Source of the DNA: Kalaharituber pfeilii
Lineage: Eukaryota > Ascomycota > Pezizomycetes > Pezizales > Pezizaceae
DNA length: 64,000 nucleotides
Assembly: GCA_015179045.1 (NCBI GenBank)
Contig: WHUZ01000013.1
Location: 62,001 to 126,000, forward strand
Reading direction: 5' to 3'
Shown here: positions 20,623 through 32,190 of the stretch, piece by piece
How positions within the stretch are numbered: position 1 is the first letter of the stretch
How the letters are laid out: every line of letters starts with the position of its first letter
The notes under the pieces: generated by a model
Seen by the model: only the letters and a program-made list of their open reading frames with translations
What the model was told of the DNA's origin: nothing
The model's database searches: none
Position numbers and translations under genes: made by a program

Positions 20623-22033
20623 CTAATTATCCCAGGGCCAATATTCACCACCTCCACCTCCACCTTCTCCGCCCCCTTGACCGTCACCAGCTGAAGGTGG
20701 GAGCATGCCGGTGCTCTCTTCCCCAATTTGTCGGGTTTGGCCCGCACTATCTGTGTATTCACTACCGCCAATTCCAAAAAAGGGAAAGAACCCTATGCCT
20801 CCATGGCCTGAGTGTCTGCTGAAGTAATCAAAGTCAATTGTGACTGCCGTGGCTAGCATGACAGCCCGTTCATCCAGGGTCATGCCCCTTCCCCCACCAC
20901 TGGGTGCGGATGCATTTTCTCCGTCACGAAGATCCCGCCCATGATGTGTGTTAGAAATCAAGTGTCGTGGTTCAGCAGCTGCAGATGCCGAATCCATCCT
21001 TAGAGCGTACACCCCGGTGTCCGTGAATATTTCACGCCCAAAGCCAGCAAAGTTTCGATTCACAGATCCAATCAATTGATCATCTGCGGAGAGCAGAGAA
21101 AAGTCCCAGCTCAGAAATGGCTCATCAACGTACGCAAACTGGGTGAAGATGCCTTCACCCCCTGCTCCACCAACTTGCTTCCCAGCCTGGCTAGCAAAAC
21201 TGGCTGTAATTGGGTCGTGGTAGAGAAATAGATTGTATTTCCTCCGTACTAGGTGCCATTGCTGCTGGCATTCGCCAATGATCCTGAAGCTGGAGGGCTG
21301 TGCTGTTGTAGAAACAGACGTGGAGATAGGATTAATGGGATCAAAAACACGAATTCGAGAGTTGATAAATGAAAATGGTCGATAGAACTTGAGGAGACAG
21401 GGCCTATATGTTAATAATGCACTCCTGACTAAGAAGGGGAAATGGTGGAGCATACTCGCAGGACTTCTCTCTCGTCTCGGTCGAAGACATGCGTAGTGAA
21501 CGCTCTGTGGGTCCGAAACCACTGCCTTGCAATTATCTTTGCAATTCCAGACTCTTCTTCAGCAATAAATCCGACATGGTTCCCATTCGGATCCATAATC
21601 ACATATTTATTTGCCTGCTCAAATCCCCTGGTCGATGACGTTAGCATCATGGGCCTAGATGTCTTATGTCACATGGGAGAACACACAAAAGTAGATTTCC
21701 CAGCTCAAGCTGCCTCTGCACCACCAAGCCCGAGTTCTCCAATAGCCGTGCTGCCGGATGCGAGCTCTTCAGCACTCCATGAGGATCCTCAGGAATGTAG
21801 ACCGGGGCAAGGAGAGAGTTGTCCAGTGCCGGCTCCTCTGACTGTGACGTGTCATACCGCTGCTCCAACTCATCCCGGAAGACGACCCTCTCCGGCGGGG
21901 GCTTGCGGCGTGCAGTCGAGCGCAGTCCTGTGCTGTTCACTCGCCTGACCAGGGCGTAGCCCCGCGTGTTGGCCATAGTACCCCGCGAAATTGCGGGGCT
22001 GCTCAGCAAGCGCAGGAACGGCCTACCCACCAT
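20623..22033 (-). CDS. AIM25: Phospholipid scramblase family protein (AIM25-like)
   Basis: Three exons: 22033-21687, 21627-21456 and 21387-20623, giving 427 aa. The N-terminus MVGRPFLRLLSSPAISRG is Arg/Ser-rich without acidic residues, which suits a mitochondrial targeting peptide. The scramblase domain begins SGLVVQRQLELGNLLLGFEQ and continues NKYVIMDPNGNHVGFIAEEE, REVLRFYRPFSFINSRIRVF, and GECQQQWHLVRRKYNLFLY. The C-terminal tail is Gly-rich (GEGGGGGGEYWPWDN). Family members are proposed to move phospholipids between leaflets; yeast Aim25 is mitochondrial. Intron 2 uses an AAG acceptor. Its start lies 611 bp from the divergent PQ-loop gene. Confidence 0.87.
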
Positions 22034-22644
22034 GGTGAGACGTATCTATCCGAAACACAATGTCAAAGAAGCGACGGCACAACGTGGAGGGGGCAGGGGG
22101 GATATGGATGGAGAGTGAGTGAAGATGTATCCTCAAGTTGGTTCCTGCAGCCAGCTTGCGATCCCTCTGGTGTATGTCACGCCGTGGCATTCGGGCCGCG
22201 CATGTTTGGGTGCGCTCGCCGCTAGTCCCCGTTCGCACTAGCGCCCGCAGCGTGCGTCATGACGCCGCCCCTCTGTGTGCCAGCAACTCCTTTGTCCACA
22301 GCTGCTCCGAAAGTGCTAATTCGAGGCTTGAAAAGTTGGAAGCGAAAAAAGAAAAAAGAAAAGAAAAAATCGGCAAAAAGCTTTTCACTGCTTAGTACGA
22401 AGTAAGCAGCGGTACCCGAGCCTGCAGCTATGGTTGGGCGCCCGGGCACCGCATGCTGGATGGGACTCCAAGCTTGCGAGTGATTTCGTACCCAGCCTTT
22501 TGCCTGCGAGCTCTTCCATTCTGCGAGCTTGCGAAGCAAACCTATCATTGCTCATCTTGTGGCCATAGCACTCGCCTTGAGTCGTAACTTCTTCCCATTG
22601 CTTTTATTAGCATAGCTATGCGAATTCAGTGGATGCGGCACACA
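22034..22644. promoter_or_regulatory. Shared divergent promoter region, scramblase / PQ-loop carrier
   Basis: 611 bp between divergent starts. Holds a purine tract near 22345-22370 on plus (GAAAAAAGAAAAAAGAAAAG). No specific regulatory motif could be supported. Confidence 0.4.
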
Positions 22645-23989
22645 ATGTTTCCCCCGACACAGAATCTGAACATAGATCCGCGCGCCATCAGCGGCATCAC
22701 GGGGTAAGGCGACCCATCCGCTGTGACTCTTACCCTCTGCTGCGGCTTCACGCAATTGGCTAACACCTACAATTTCCTCCAGCTCAATCTCAATCGCCTG
22801 CTGGGTCATCGTCTTCTCGCCCCAAATCATCGTCAACGTACCTCTTCCTTGCGCTTCCTCTCTCAGCGCCTAGCTAACCCTCTCCAGTTCCGCCGCCGCT
22901 CCGCCTCCGGTCTCTCCCTTACGTTCCTCATCGTCTGGCTCCTCGGTGACGTCTTCAATGTGCTCGGAGCTGTCCTTCAAGGGGTCCTCCCCACCATGAT
23001 CATCCTTGCCCTCTACTACACCTTCGCGGACATCGTTCTCCTCAGCCAATGCCTCTACTACAACTACCGTTACCCCTCAACGCAACCTGTCTCGCCGTCC
23101 CCATGTCCCTCTCCCTCTCCAGAGCCCGTCTTCCCATCCGACCTTAATCATCACCATCACCATTATCATCACCATCACCACATCCCCGAAGCCGTTCATC
23201 TCTCCCCTGCCACCCCTCTCCTCGACCCCCCGAAACCTGGCGATCCCGACGACCTCACTCTCACCACCCCTACATCCTCCACATGGTCCGTCATTTCCAC
23301 CATCGTCTTTAACACCATTGCCATCATCACCGTCTGTCTCGCAGGCGTCCTCGGCTGGTACCTGACTCCGCCCTCCCCAATTTCCTCGTCCGATTCTCCC
23401 ATAACCTTCTCCCCCATCGCCCAGCTCTTCGGATACCTTTGCGCCCTCCTGTATCTCGCGTCTCGCCTGCCCCAAATTTACCTCAACTACCGCCGCAAAA
23501 CTGTGGAGGGACTTTCCCTGCTCTTTTTCCTGTTTGCGTGTCTCGGCAACCTTACCTATGTAATCAGCATTATTTCTTATATACCCCCTGGGCCTGAGAC
23601 TGGCGAGGAACCATGGACCCCTGAGATGAAGCGGACATATTGGAAATACATTGCCGTGAATTCTAGCTGGATATTGGGAAGCGTGGGAACGTTGGGTTTG
23701 GATATGGTGGTATGTTTAGATTTACCCTGAGATTCTCATCCTTCGTTGATATTTTTTTTGGTATGAAATGCAACTAATTGGAACATGCGCACCCCAGATA
23801 TTCATGCAATTCTTCATCTACCGTGATGCCTCCGAAGAGTACCTTTACGACGACTACCGTGACGATTACGGGGCTACCATGCATGATAACGATCATGATT
23901 GTGACGATCATGAAGATGACGATGAGGTAGAGACTGATGGCGATGAAGTGGTGTGGCGACATAGCAGGCAGCGACGATACATTGGATAG
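22645..23989 (+). CDS. PQ-loop vacuolar (lysosomal) amino-acid carrier, YPQ family
   Basis: Exons 22645-22703, 22783-22837, 22888-23709 and 23798-23989, giving 375 aa. Two PQ-loop repeats are present: CWVIVFSPQIIVNFRRRSAS (PQ at 33-34) and YLASRLPQIYLNYRRKTVEG (PQ at 233-234). Between them are the hydrophobic segments LTFLIVWLLGDVFNVLGAVL and TMIILALYYTFADIVLLSQC. Yeast Ypq1-3 and human PQLC2 export basic amino acids from the vacuole or lysosome; the order and spacing here fit that group. The cytosolic or lumenal loop between repeats carries His126-130, Tyr131, His132-136. The last exon adds an Asp/His-rich tail (MHDNDHDCDDHEDDDEVE). Start: three in-frame ATGs exist (22618, 22633, 22645); the last gives an N-terminus (MFPPTQNLNIDPRAISGITG) like the family's. 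Confidence 0.88.
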
Positions 23990-25328
23990 TGGCTGGCGCA
24001 AAAATAAAAGAAATAGATACAAAATTATATGTGATGGGAATTGTATAAGAATATACAGGATATGATAGAAATACACCGGTGGACGGAGATCTAGGTACCA
24101 CTCTGATTGCATTGTGTAGTCATTCCAATCGACAACGGTGGGAATCTTCCCGGAGAGAGGAAATGGGGAAAGTGGGTACAAGGTACATTACATTACTACT
24201 AGCTACTAAGCTTTTCTCAGTTCACAATTTATATGTACTTATATACTTATGTATCATGAAGCTATGAGCGGTACCTGTTCTCATGCGCAGACTTCTGAAT
24301 GTACCCCAACATGTACTCACACTCGTACATTTCTATGCGCGTACTACTACTTACATACATCCTGCATAAGATATCGGTAGTAAAACTCGCACACCATTTA
24401 TAGCGTAGGCAGTAACCACCCACGGAGCTACTACTGCTACTTCGTAGCTGAGTCATGTAGTCTAGAACCTTACCTAATTGGTTAGGTTACCTGATTTGGT
24501 CAGGAGGATGGTTAAACGGCTGGGAGGATATGGAGAGAGAGTTCTCCAGCTCACAGTAGCAGTCTTATCCTTATATGGTTCTTTTTCATGCAACATCTAC
24601 AACCTAGTTCCTCGCACTCACTAGGTAGCTTCGGGTGACAGAATATAGATCGAAATAGTGCTGCGCAGACATAGCCACGTGACTCGCTTTCAACATTTAA
24701 CCCACACAATGAATGGCTGGAGAACTATTGTACTACTCTCCTAATTCCTCCCTGCCTCTCCTTGTAACTATATTTTAAGTAACTTATGTACTCTACTTCA
24801 TATAATATATATGTAGGATTATCTACACAAATACCAATTCGCACGAAAGTTGTTGTCCCAAACCAAAATTCAAACCTATGAAGAGAGGTTAAAAAAAACA
24901 AAAAAAAGTCCCATTCGTAAATCTATTTAACTTACATGCAACGAGAAAATAGACCCAGACCAAGGAGGAAAAAACGAAACATGTGAAAAAACCAAAACCA
25001 ACAGTGGCGCAAAACTTTTTTTTTCAAGGAAACCCAGAAAAGTTATGTAACAAGAAACATAGTGTAAATGATACTCATCATTCAATGGTATTAAGACATC
25101 TCAGTGGGATACTGTTCCCGCAGTTGTTTAAGCAGATTTCCGCTCAGTTTAACTTGACAGCGGTTGGATTCCTTTCCACAGCCTCGCCAGCGTCTGGTTG
25201 TGAATCTCTCATGGCCCTCAGGTGCTCTGTATTCATTTGCCGTCTTCTTATCTAGACTTGCCACTGTAGCTCCCTCTCCTTGCTCTTGATACCGAGATCA
25301 AACTGCCGCTGCCTCCGACAGTAAACTT
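23990..25328. other. Convergent 3' intergenic region
   Basis: AT-rich DNA between the 3' ends of the PQ-loop and MFS genes. Several short palindromic or repetitive stretches (for example GGTTAGGTTACC near 24480) but no gene. Confidence 0.45.
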
Positions 25329-27343
25329 TCACTGAGTCTGATAGCTGACCACCCTATGCACAATATCAAATTCATTCACACACCCCTCCGCACTCGAAGC
25401 CCCTGCAGTCGTTGCCATAACTGTAGCCTCCACTGCAATCCCTACAGCCTCCTCATCCATCCTTTCAATCTCCTCCTCCAGCGCTGCCCCGGCCCCATTC
25501 GCATTAGGATCCTTTATCCAGAAAGCCTGGATCAATCCAATCACGCAGACCCCCCCATTAATCCACCATGCCAACCCGACATACCCGATATCCAGTCCGT
25601 ACGAGTACAGCATTCCCGACAATGTTGGCCCAAACGACCTGCTCAGACTGGCCACTGAAGCTGCAATTCCATTGATCGTTCCAAGGACCAGCAGTGATGG
25701 TGCCGAATTGGTTAGAAGAATCGAGTTGCACGGGTATGATAGACATCCAAATAGAATCTTAATCACTAAGACAACATAGATCCCTGCGTATTTGCAACCC
25801 TTCGGCACAAAGTCGAGATACGGAACGATGATATAAGAGATGGGGTACAGCATCATGACTGCGCGGTAAACAGTGAAAGCCCCAAAATATCCGACAAGTG
25901 GCGGGAATAAAATAAATTGCACTAGCATAGCCAGAACGCCCTGCACCGTTAGTATAAATCCAATTTCTCTGGTGGAGAGGCCAAAGCCGCCAACAAACTT
26001 AAACCAGGCTTCTTCTGGAATTTCCGCCGTTGGAGTGGACAAGAAAACGGGAAAGAGCTGTTCGTGTGCGATTGTGTGTAGTGCCACAAGACCATAAGAT
26101 ATAATCAGATGAATAATTTGGGGTGTAAATGTCTTTTCAAACGGCAGTGGCTTCAGTGGCTTTTGGTTTTCCTCGTTTGTAACACTAGACGCAGTCGATG
26201 ATGGTGGCTCCAGAAATGTATCATAATCTCTTAATCCATTATCCCGGCGCTCTGCAAGCAACTTTGTCCTATCATCTTCATCTTGGTTATTCCCTCCATT
26301 GGCCCAGTCGGACCGCCTGCCAAAGCTGAAAAAATTGACAATCTTTTGCCCAAGCTCAAGTCCGTAGTCACGCTTGTGCTTCAATTCTATATGGGTCTCT
26401 TCAAGAAATAAAATCCCAACAGCAACACCAACAACGAGGACTGCAGAGGCGAAGAGGTTTGGTAGAGCATATGGGTACTCCTCAAGGAAACCGCCAGGTT
26501 TAAATATATCCGGATACTGTCTTATTGGATCGGCAAGGGCGCCCCCAACTGCCGGTCCGATAATAGAGCCAATACACCAGACTAAAGGCATGACAGCGTA
26601 CGCCCGAGCTACAGAAAATAGCATTGGGTTAGTACCCACCCGTCCATACTGATATACTTTTCAAGCACTGACAGGCCACTCACGTTGATGCTCCTTCTTT
26701 GGAACCATCTCCGCCACAGTTGTCTGAATAACCCCAATGTTTCCATTCAGAAATCCACCAGCTGCCCTAGCTAGTAATGCCACTGGAAAGGACTTCGCAA
26801 ACCCAAAGCAGAGCATGCTAACCAAGGTCCCAGCCAAACCACCAATTAATATGGGTTTTCTCCCAACTCTATCTGATACCCTACCCCACCACATGCCAGT
26901 CATGAATTCGGCAAATGCGAACTATTTATAGATTTGTTATTCAATTAGTGAACAGGATTTTTGGATGGAAAAGAAAGGGAAAAAGATGGAGTACGAACAG
27001 CAGAAGTAACCATTCCCGCGTAAATAGCAATTTCATTATCATTATTCTGAAGGTTACAAGTGTTAGAGATGTCTTTTCCACCTACGGTAGTGACTATATG
27101 ATGCTCACAGCAATCCCAAAAGAATCAATCATGTAGTATATGTACGGAAAAATCGAGCAAAACGCAATGGGCTCGCATAGTCGGCATAGCGCTATCATGT
27201 TTGTGAGACCAGCAATCGTAAAACAGTCAACCGAAGTAAAACAGTGCTCATAATCACTAGGAATCTCAAAACAACTTACAAAGTATAAATAGCTGGCGAA
27301 CCGGAAAATCATTAGACGTCGATTGAGGGCGGGCGTCTGACAT
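25329..27343 (-). CDS. Major facilitator superfamily transporter (DHA1 / ZIF-like, YCR023C type)
   Basis: Five exons: 27343-27280, 27191-27109, 27046-26999, 26921-26684 and 26608-25329, giving 570 aa. The N-terminus MSDARPQSTSNDFPVRQLFI continues across intron 1 (GTAAGT...GATAG) as LSLCRLCEPIAFCSIFPYIY, the usual start of this fungal subfamily. Motif A is intact at about 77-87 (WGRVSDRVGRK). Further blocks: KEHQPRAYAVMPLVWCIGSI, IIGPAVGGALADP, and a long charged central loop (residues about 190-260) before TPQIIHLIISYGLVALHTIA. The C-terminal half has six hydrophobic segments. Exon 3 codes only 16 aa. Substrate unknown; relatives move metal chelates, drugs or organic anions. Convergent with the PQ-loop carrier. 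Confidence 0.87.
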
Positions 27344-30300
27344 AACTCAGATGCCGAGGTGAGTTGTATATGGCGGACTTGCTTTGCAGCTGCCTCGAAA
27401 CAAGAAGGATTGTCTCGCAACAAATTTCCCAGATCCTCCAACACTCTTTTGTAGCTCAGACGACACCAATACCAAAGGAAAGAAAAAAAAGGATGTTGGC
27501 GAGAGCTAGCTGAAATGTGCACACGGTTTGTCGGGTAGTGGGATAAAAAAGTGAAGAGAAAAGGCCTCCGGGAGTGGGTTACTCAGTCAGGCAACGGTTA
27601 ACTATAGCCAGCCCGGAAGGCAGATTGCAAATGTTGAAGGAAAGATTAGAAAAGTATTTCCAGTGGATTGTAAACAGAAGAGCGAGATACTTAGGTTTGT
27701 CAGAGCCACAAAGGCTGTAGCTGCCTATCTCTTCCCCTCTAGGTGCACCATACCCCGTATCATCATCCCCGGTCTCGCGCCGATTACTCGTTAACTCCCC
27801 TACGCCCGAACCATGAGTACCCTAGATATATCGAGGGTCGGCGGGGCATTGGGGGGATAGCAAGAAAGACACACATTTGGGTATCAATTGATAGCTGCAT
27901 CCTGCAGTCTCCAGCTATATTTGGCTCTTTATCCCATACTCCTCCGCTATTCTCCCTTACTCCATACATTCCCCCACTGCACTTCTGCTCCCTCCCACAT
28001 ACGAAGTGCCTGATCCCCTGCCATGGTTATTCGTCACTATCACCCGACGCTACTGCAAAAACCAGACTACCACTGTAACACCTCTAACGTTTGCCCATGG
28101 TGGAAGGGCGGTTTTAATGCCAAGGTACGATTGTTGTGCGAAGAACCTCTCGATGAAGTACCGTTGCGTAGATCAGTAGCGCCTGATAGTTCGAACTTAC
28201 CGAACAGGATAACGCTAAAGTGACCGGATGTCGGTCCGTTAGTCCTTCCTCCAAACTCTTCATGGACCCCACGTTAGCCGCACGTCCGCATGCTTTATTT
28301 TTATTCTTTTTTTCTTTTTCCTCTCCGATCCACTTCCACTTGCTTACTGACTTGCTTGACATTGTGCGGCTACCAGTTAAACGTGGCGCCCCCACTGAAT
28401 GGCCCGCTTAGCTTCTCAATCTGGACAGTGGACTGAGTCCTGAGGAATGTTGAATTGCAATGTAATGGAATAAGCTGCAGTTTCAAATCTAGAAGCTACC
28501 CAGTTTCTTAATTGATAGAGCAACGTCCACGGAGGGTTACCGTATCAGTTTTGTGCGTCACATTGATGCAACCGTGGTTCTCTACCAGTTGAATTATCAG
28601 ATATTGGCCCTTACTGGGATGGAGGAACCCAGTCTCGCAACCAAGCAACAGTCGAGTCCATGGCTAACGGAGCTAAGTGTAAGCAACACCTGGTGGGTAA
28701 CAGATGGCTGGAACGCTGACAAGGAAAAATAAGTTGCTTTTTTCCCTACACTCCGCGATAACCCTTCGCGATAACCCTTGCCTAGGTCTGGATATAACAA
28801 ACACGATATCCACAACATCTAAAGATCCACGCGCGCAGGATCGAAACATTCAAATATCGTTACTATTTCAGCGTAGAAGGGCGGATTTGCTATCCAATGT
28901 GTCGCTACCAATTGATTACATTAAGTAATCTTTGTAAGTATGTATCGCAATAGGGCTTCTGCATGGGATTCCAGGCGGATCATGTCTGGCCCAGATTTAA
29001 AGTCAGATAAGAAATTCAGCTTTAGTGCGCGGTGGCTGACCCCTCAACGGGACAGAACCGTTCAATAAGACAGGATAAAACTAGAACGGATTTGGTTTGA
29101 GTACAGGGGAGGCGCACTGACAATACCACAGTCAACTCGATCAGCTCATCTCAAACGGTGGCCCAGCCAATGTTGGCATAGCCGTCTCGAGCGTTGAACC
29201 GTCTATCTCTCTGAAGAGTCGATCACTGTAGAGTACTCTACCGACAGGCTGCATGGAACATACTCGTTACACGCATTTGATGCTGCAGCTCCATACTATC
29301 CGTGCTTCAGCGTAGATGAACTAGAATACAGGCGTATTTGAAGGCACGCGAGTGCATCACTTACCTGCTGGTAACGTTAAGGAGTCTTTTATGTTGAATG
29401 AGCTAATAAGACAACTAAATTCATTTTGCATATTTGGTACGAGATCAGACATCGGCTCTTGCGTTGAATTGATATCTGGACCAGTTTCAATGCTGATCTG
29501 CATCCACCGAGGTCTGAAAAAGGAGCTGAAGAACGTCTATGTAACACAGCAGGTAACGACTTTCAGACTGTCTTACCTGTTATATCATGTCAACTTCAAC
29601 CTCGTGTTTTCACAACGTGGTCACGGGACTATTCTGGACGCATAGCTGAACCCTGATTCAGTTCAGGAATGCCAGTTACTCCCCTTCGGAAATGCCATCT
29701 GTCCACAAGCAGTGCTGATCTGAATCAAAGGAACGCCAAAGGCGCCCGGGTTTTTCTGTATGAAAGAACCATGGGGTCTGAAGTAGGGAAATTGTTGTAT
29801 GCAGGCGCAAAGGGGTTCAGAAATTTCTGCATACGACCTCGAAGATCACTCAAAGCCATTCAGCGACTTTCCTAGAACGGGCTCGTATTTTCCCCCGAAT
29901 GCCAAGTTCGTACTAGTGGAGTGTGAAGTTGCACGTAAGTAGTCTCGGTACCACTTTCCGGCTGCGATACAAAGGTTGGTCTAAAGGAACGTAATCATCA
30001 GGGTCACTCTAAGAAATATGCTGGCATGTAATGTATTGAGCATCATATTTGAAAATCAATTTCTTGAATGTGGGGAGTATCACACCTGGTCTTAAGTTGG
30101 TAGTTATGGTTGGTACAGTGGCCTTATTGCGCAGGCGTCGCTTGACATTATGCACTTTGTGCATGCCATAGAAATGCAACCTGACCTTGGGTAAAATTAA
30201 GCGAGTGAGAATATGTGCGCACTCGTTGAAACAGGTACCAATAGTGCTCATATGTTGATCATCATGCGTACGTACTATGGACCCAGCAGTTTGGGTACGG

Positions 30301-31460
30301 CGTGATATGAAGACCGCAGGTAGTGGCGTCTCTAAAAGATGTGAAAGAGGTCTGTGAATGCGAGTGCTGTAGCCCTGTCCATAGCCTAGTGAAATACTAC
30401 TAGTGCTTTATTAGCCATGCAACCACACCTCCTCTTTTCTACTTGGAAAAATCTATCAACATTAGAGCAGGCTTAATACAGGCAGATCGTTAGTTGGACG
30501 TACATCGACAGCAGTGCATATACTTCTGTCACCATTCTACGCATTCATTTGCAGCATATACTTCATGCTACCATTGGGATTCGAGGTTCTACTATTTCAC
30601 TTGGTTGTAGGAGCGTTCATGATCATGATCATGACTTCGTATTGAGCCTGCCCGGCCGCAACCGCCGTATAGCGCATATATCAATATGCATGAAGGCCTC
30701 AATGGTGGGTTTACTCGAGTACTCGAGTACAGTAACTAGGCCATGGTGGCGTGATATATAGCCTAATCACCTTACCCAATAGCATCTTCGAAACTAGTAC
30801 AATGGTGCCAGACATGTTAAGTACAAGTGCATCGATCGACATCCTTGCCTCTTGTCGTATGACTTACCCTGAAGGGTTTTATGATTGCTGTGAACTTAAG
30901 CTTTGCAAATTAGTCAGCCTTTTTATGTCCCTGGCACTGAAACAATGTATGTACTAGCACTTTATCACCGTCATTGCTTTTGTTGATTCAGATTGCTAAC
31001 TTTACCTTTTTCTGAAATGAACTGTTCTGCGGGCCATTTCAAATCAGGTGGTTGTCATGATTCGTGAAAGAGCAAACTTAGATGAATTATTCCAATTGTC
31101 CACAGCAACATGTAGGAGCATATGGCTAGACTGAGCCTGGTTGTGCTCCTCCTTCGTATGCCAGACTGGTAATAGCAAGATCCTGAGGGTTTCTCAACCA
31201 GTCTATCATAACGGTTTCTTAGTCTCATTTCGCGCCCAGACCCTCAGCTACAGGGTCTCTAATATGCATCTCGCCCCTTGACACATCTTTCCAAATATTG
31301 ATATCAGACGATAAAAAGCTACTGAGTGTCGTACATACATTGACTTATCAGAGGCCATGAAGACACATGCATTTTGAGCTAGGCTAGTCTGATTATATGA
31401 ACCCCCCGTAAGACGTATGATAGGCTCCGAGTTTGACTTACTTTACTCGTTACTAGCATT
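27344..31460. other. Long gene-poor region
   Basis: About 4.1 kb without a supported gene; it begins with the MFS promoter. Short features only: a 13-bp direct repeat (CGCGATAACCCTT twice, near 28756-28782), an imperfect inverted repeat around 28510-28600 (CCACGG...CCGTGG), and a palindrome CTCGAGTACTCGAG near 30714. Frames such as 29352-29645 show no motif. Confidence 0.45.
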
Positions 31461-31641
31461 TGGTGATGCAGGTGGGGGCCAAGTTTTAAGCCGTGCGAGC
31501 GGTCTGTGTGCAGGTGAGGCTAAGGTCTGTACCTGACTCTGGGAGCAAGATTGTATGGAAAATACCCGTCAGTAGCAATATTCATCCCCAATCCGGTAGG
31601 CTTTGCTCGCACGGCCATAACAGCCCCACCTGCACCAGTCA
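31461..31641. repeat. Hairpin MITE, second type
   Basis: About 40-bp imperfect inverted arms: left TGGTGATGCAGGTGGGGGCC ... GCCGTGCGAGC, right the reverse complement of GCTCGCACGGCC ... GCCCCACCTGCACCAGTC. The roughly 100-bp centre has no coding potential. The termini differ from the TACTCGCT family, so it is a separate small element. Confidence 0.55.
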
Positions 31642-31807
31642 CGAGACATGCATCCAAGAGGATGCTTGTTGAGAAAATATAACAACTTAACCAAAACTAC
31701 TCCTTTTTAGATTCTGAGGAAGGATTTTGATTCCCTTATGCCCCATTCATGCAGTTTATTATCTTTTGTAATTTTTTTGCCATTTTTATTGATTTTTCAA
31801 GTGATTT

Positions 31808-32167
31808 TTGGAGCAGTACTGCAAACAGAGGTGCAAGGTGTCCGCTCGGATGCTGCATAGTCCCGAAGATTTTTATCTACCCACTATATGTAGCTTAGCT
31901 TTCGAATTGAGGAGTCGCCTGGGAGGAGACTTCTTTGAAGAAGTTCAGTACAGCCTGGAGCGCGGACTTGATGGCAGTAACGAAGGGTTAAAGCAATTGC
32001 TGGATGCAGAGGAGGTAGCATTCTCATGTGTTAGTGCAAAAAAGTATTGCGTGAGGGTCAAGTTACTCCAGGCACTAGCACTGGCGATTTTGATGAGGCC
32101 GGAGATGTACTCGGGGGTAGGGGAAAATACTCAGAAGCGCTATGCATGCATAATGTGCGCCACCTGA
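31808..32167 (+). other. Unassigned open frame
   Basis: 119 codons with no ATG at the start (TTG); internal Met residues exist. Composition is protein-like (LLDAEEVAFSCVSAKKYCVR, LLQALALAILMRPEMYSG) but I recognise no family and see no splice partner. It ends just before the Tc1-like pair. It may be an exon of a decayed gene or chance. Confidence 0.2.
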
Positions 32168-32190
32168 CCAGGGCTCAAAAGTGAAGGTAG

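Noticed and set aside
22552..22836. 94-codon minus-strand frame opposite the PQ-loop gene 5' end
   Set aside because: Antisense to exons 1 and 2 of the PQ-loop carrier, which have a clear family match and splice sites.
28505..28605. tRNA-like D-arm strings (TTGATAGAGC, CTGGTAGAG) on both strands
   Set aside because: No complete cloverleaf: acceptor stem, anticodon arm and T-arm GTTCGA-type loop cannot be formed.
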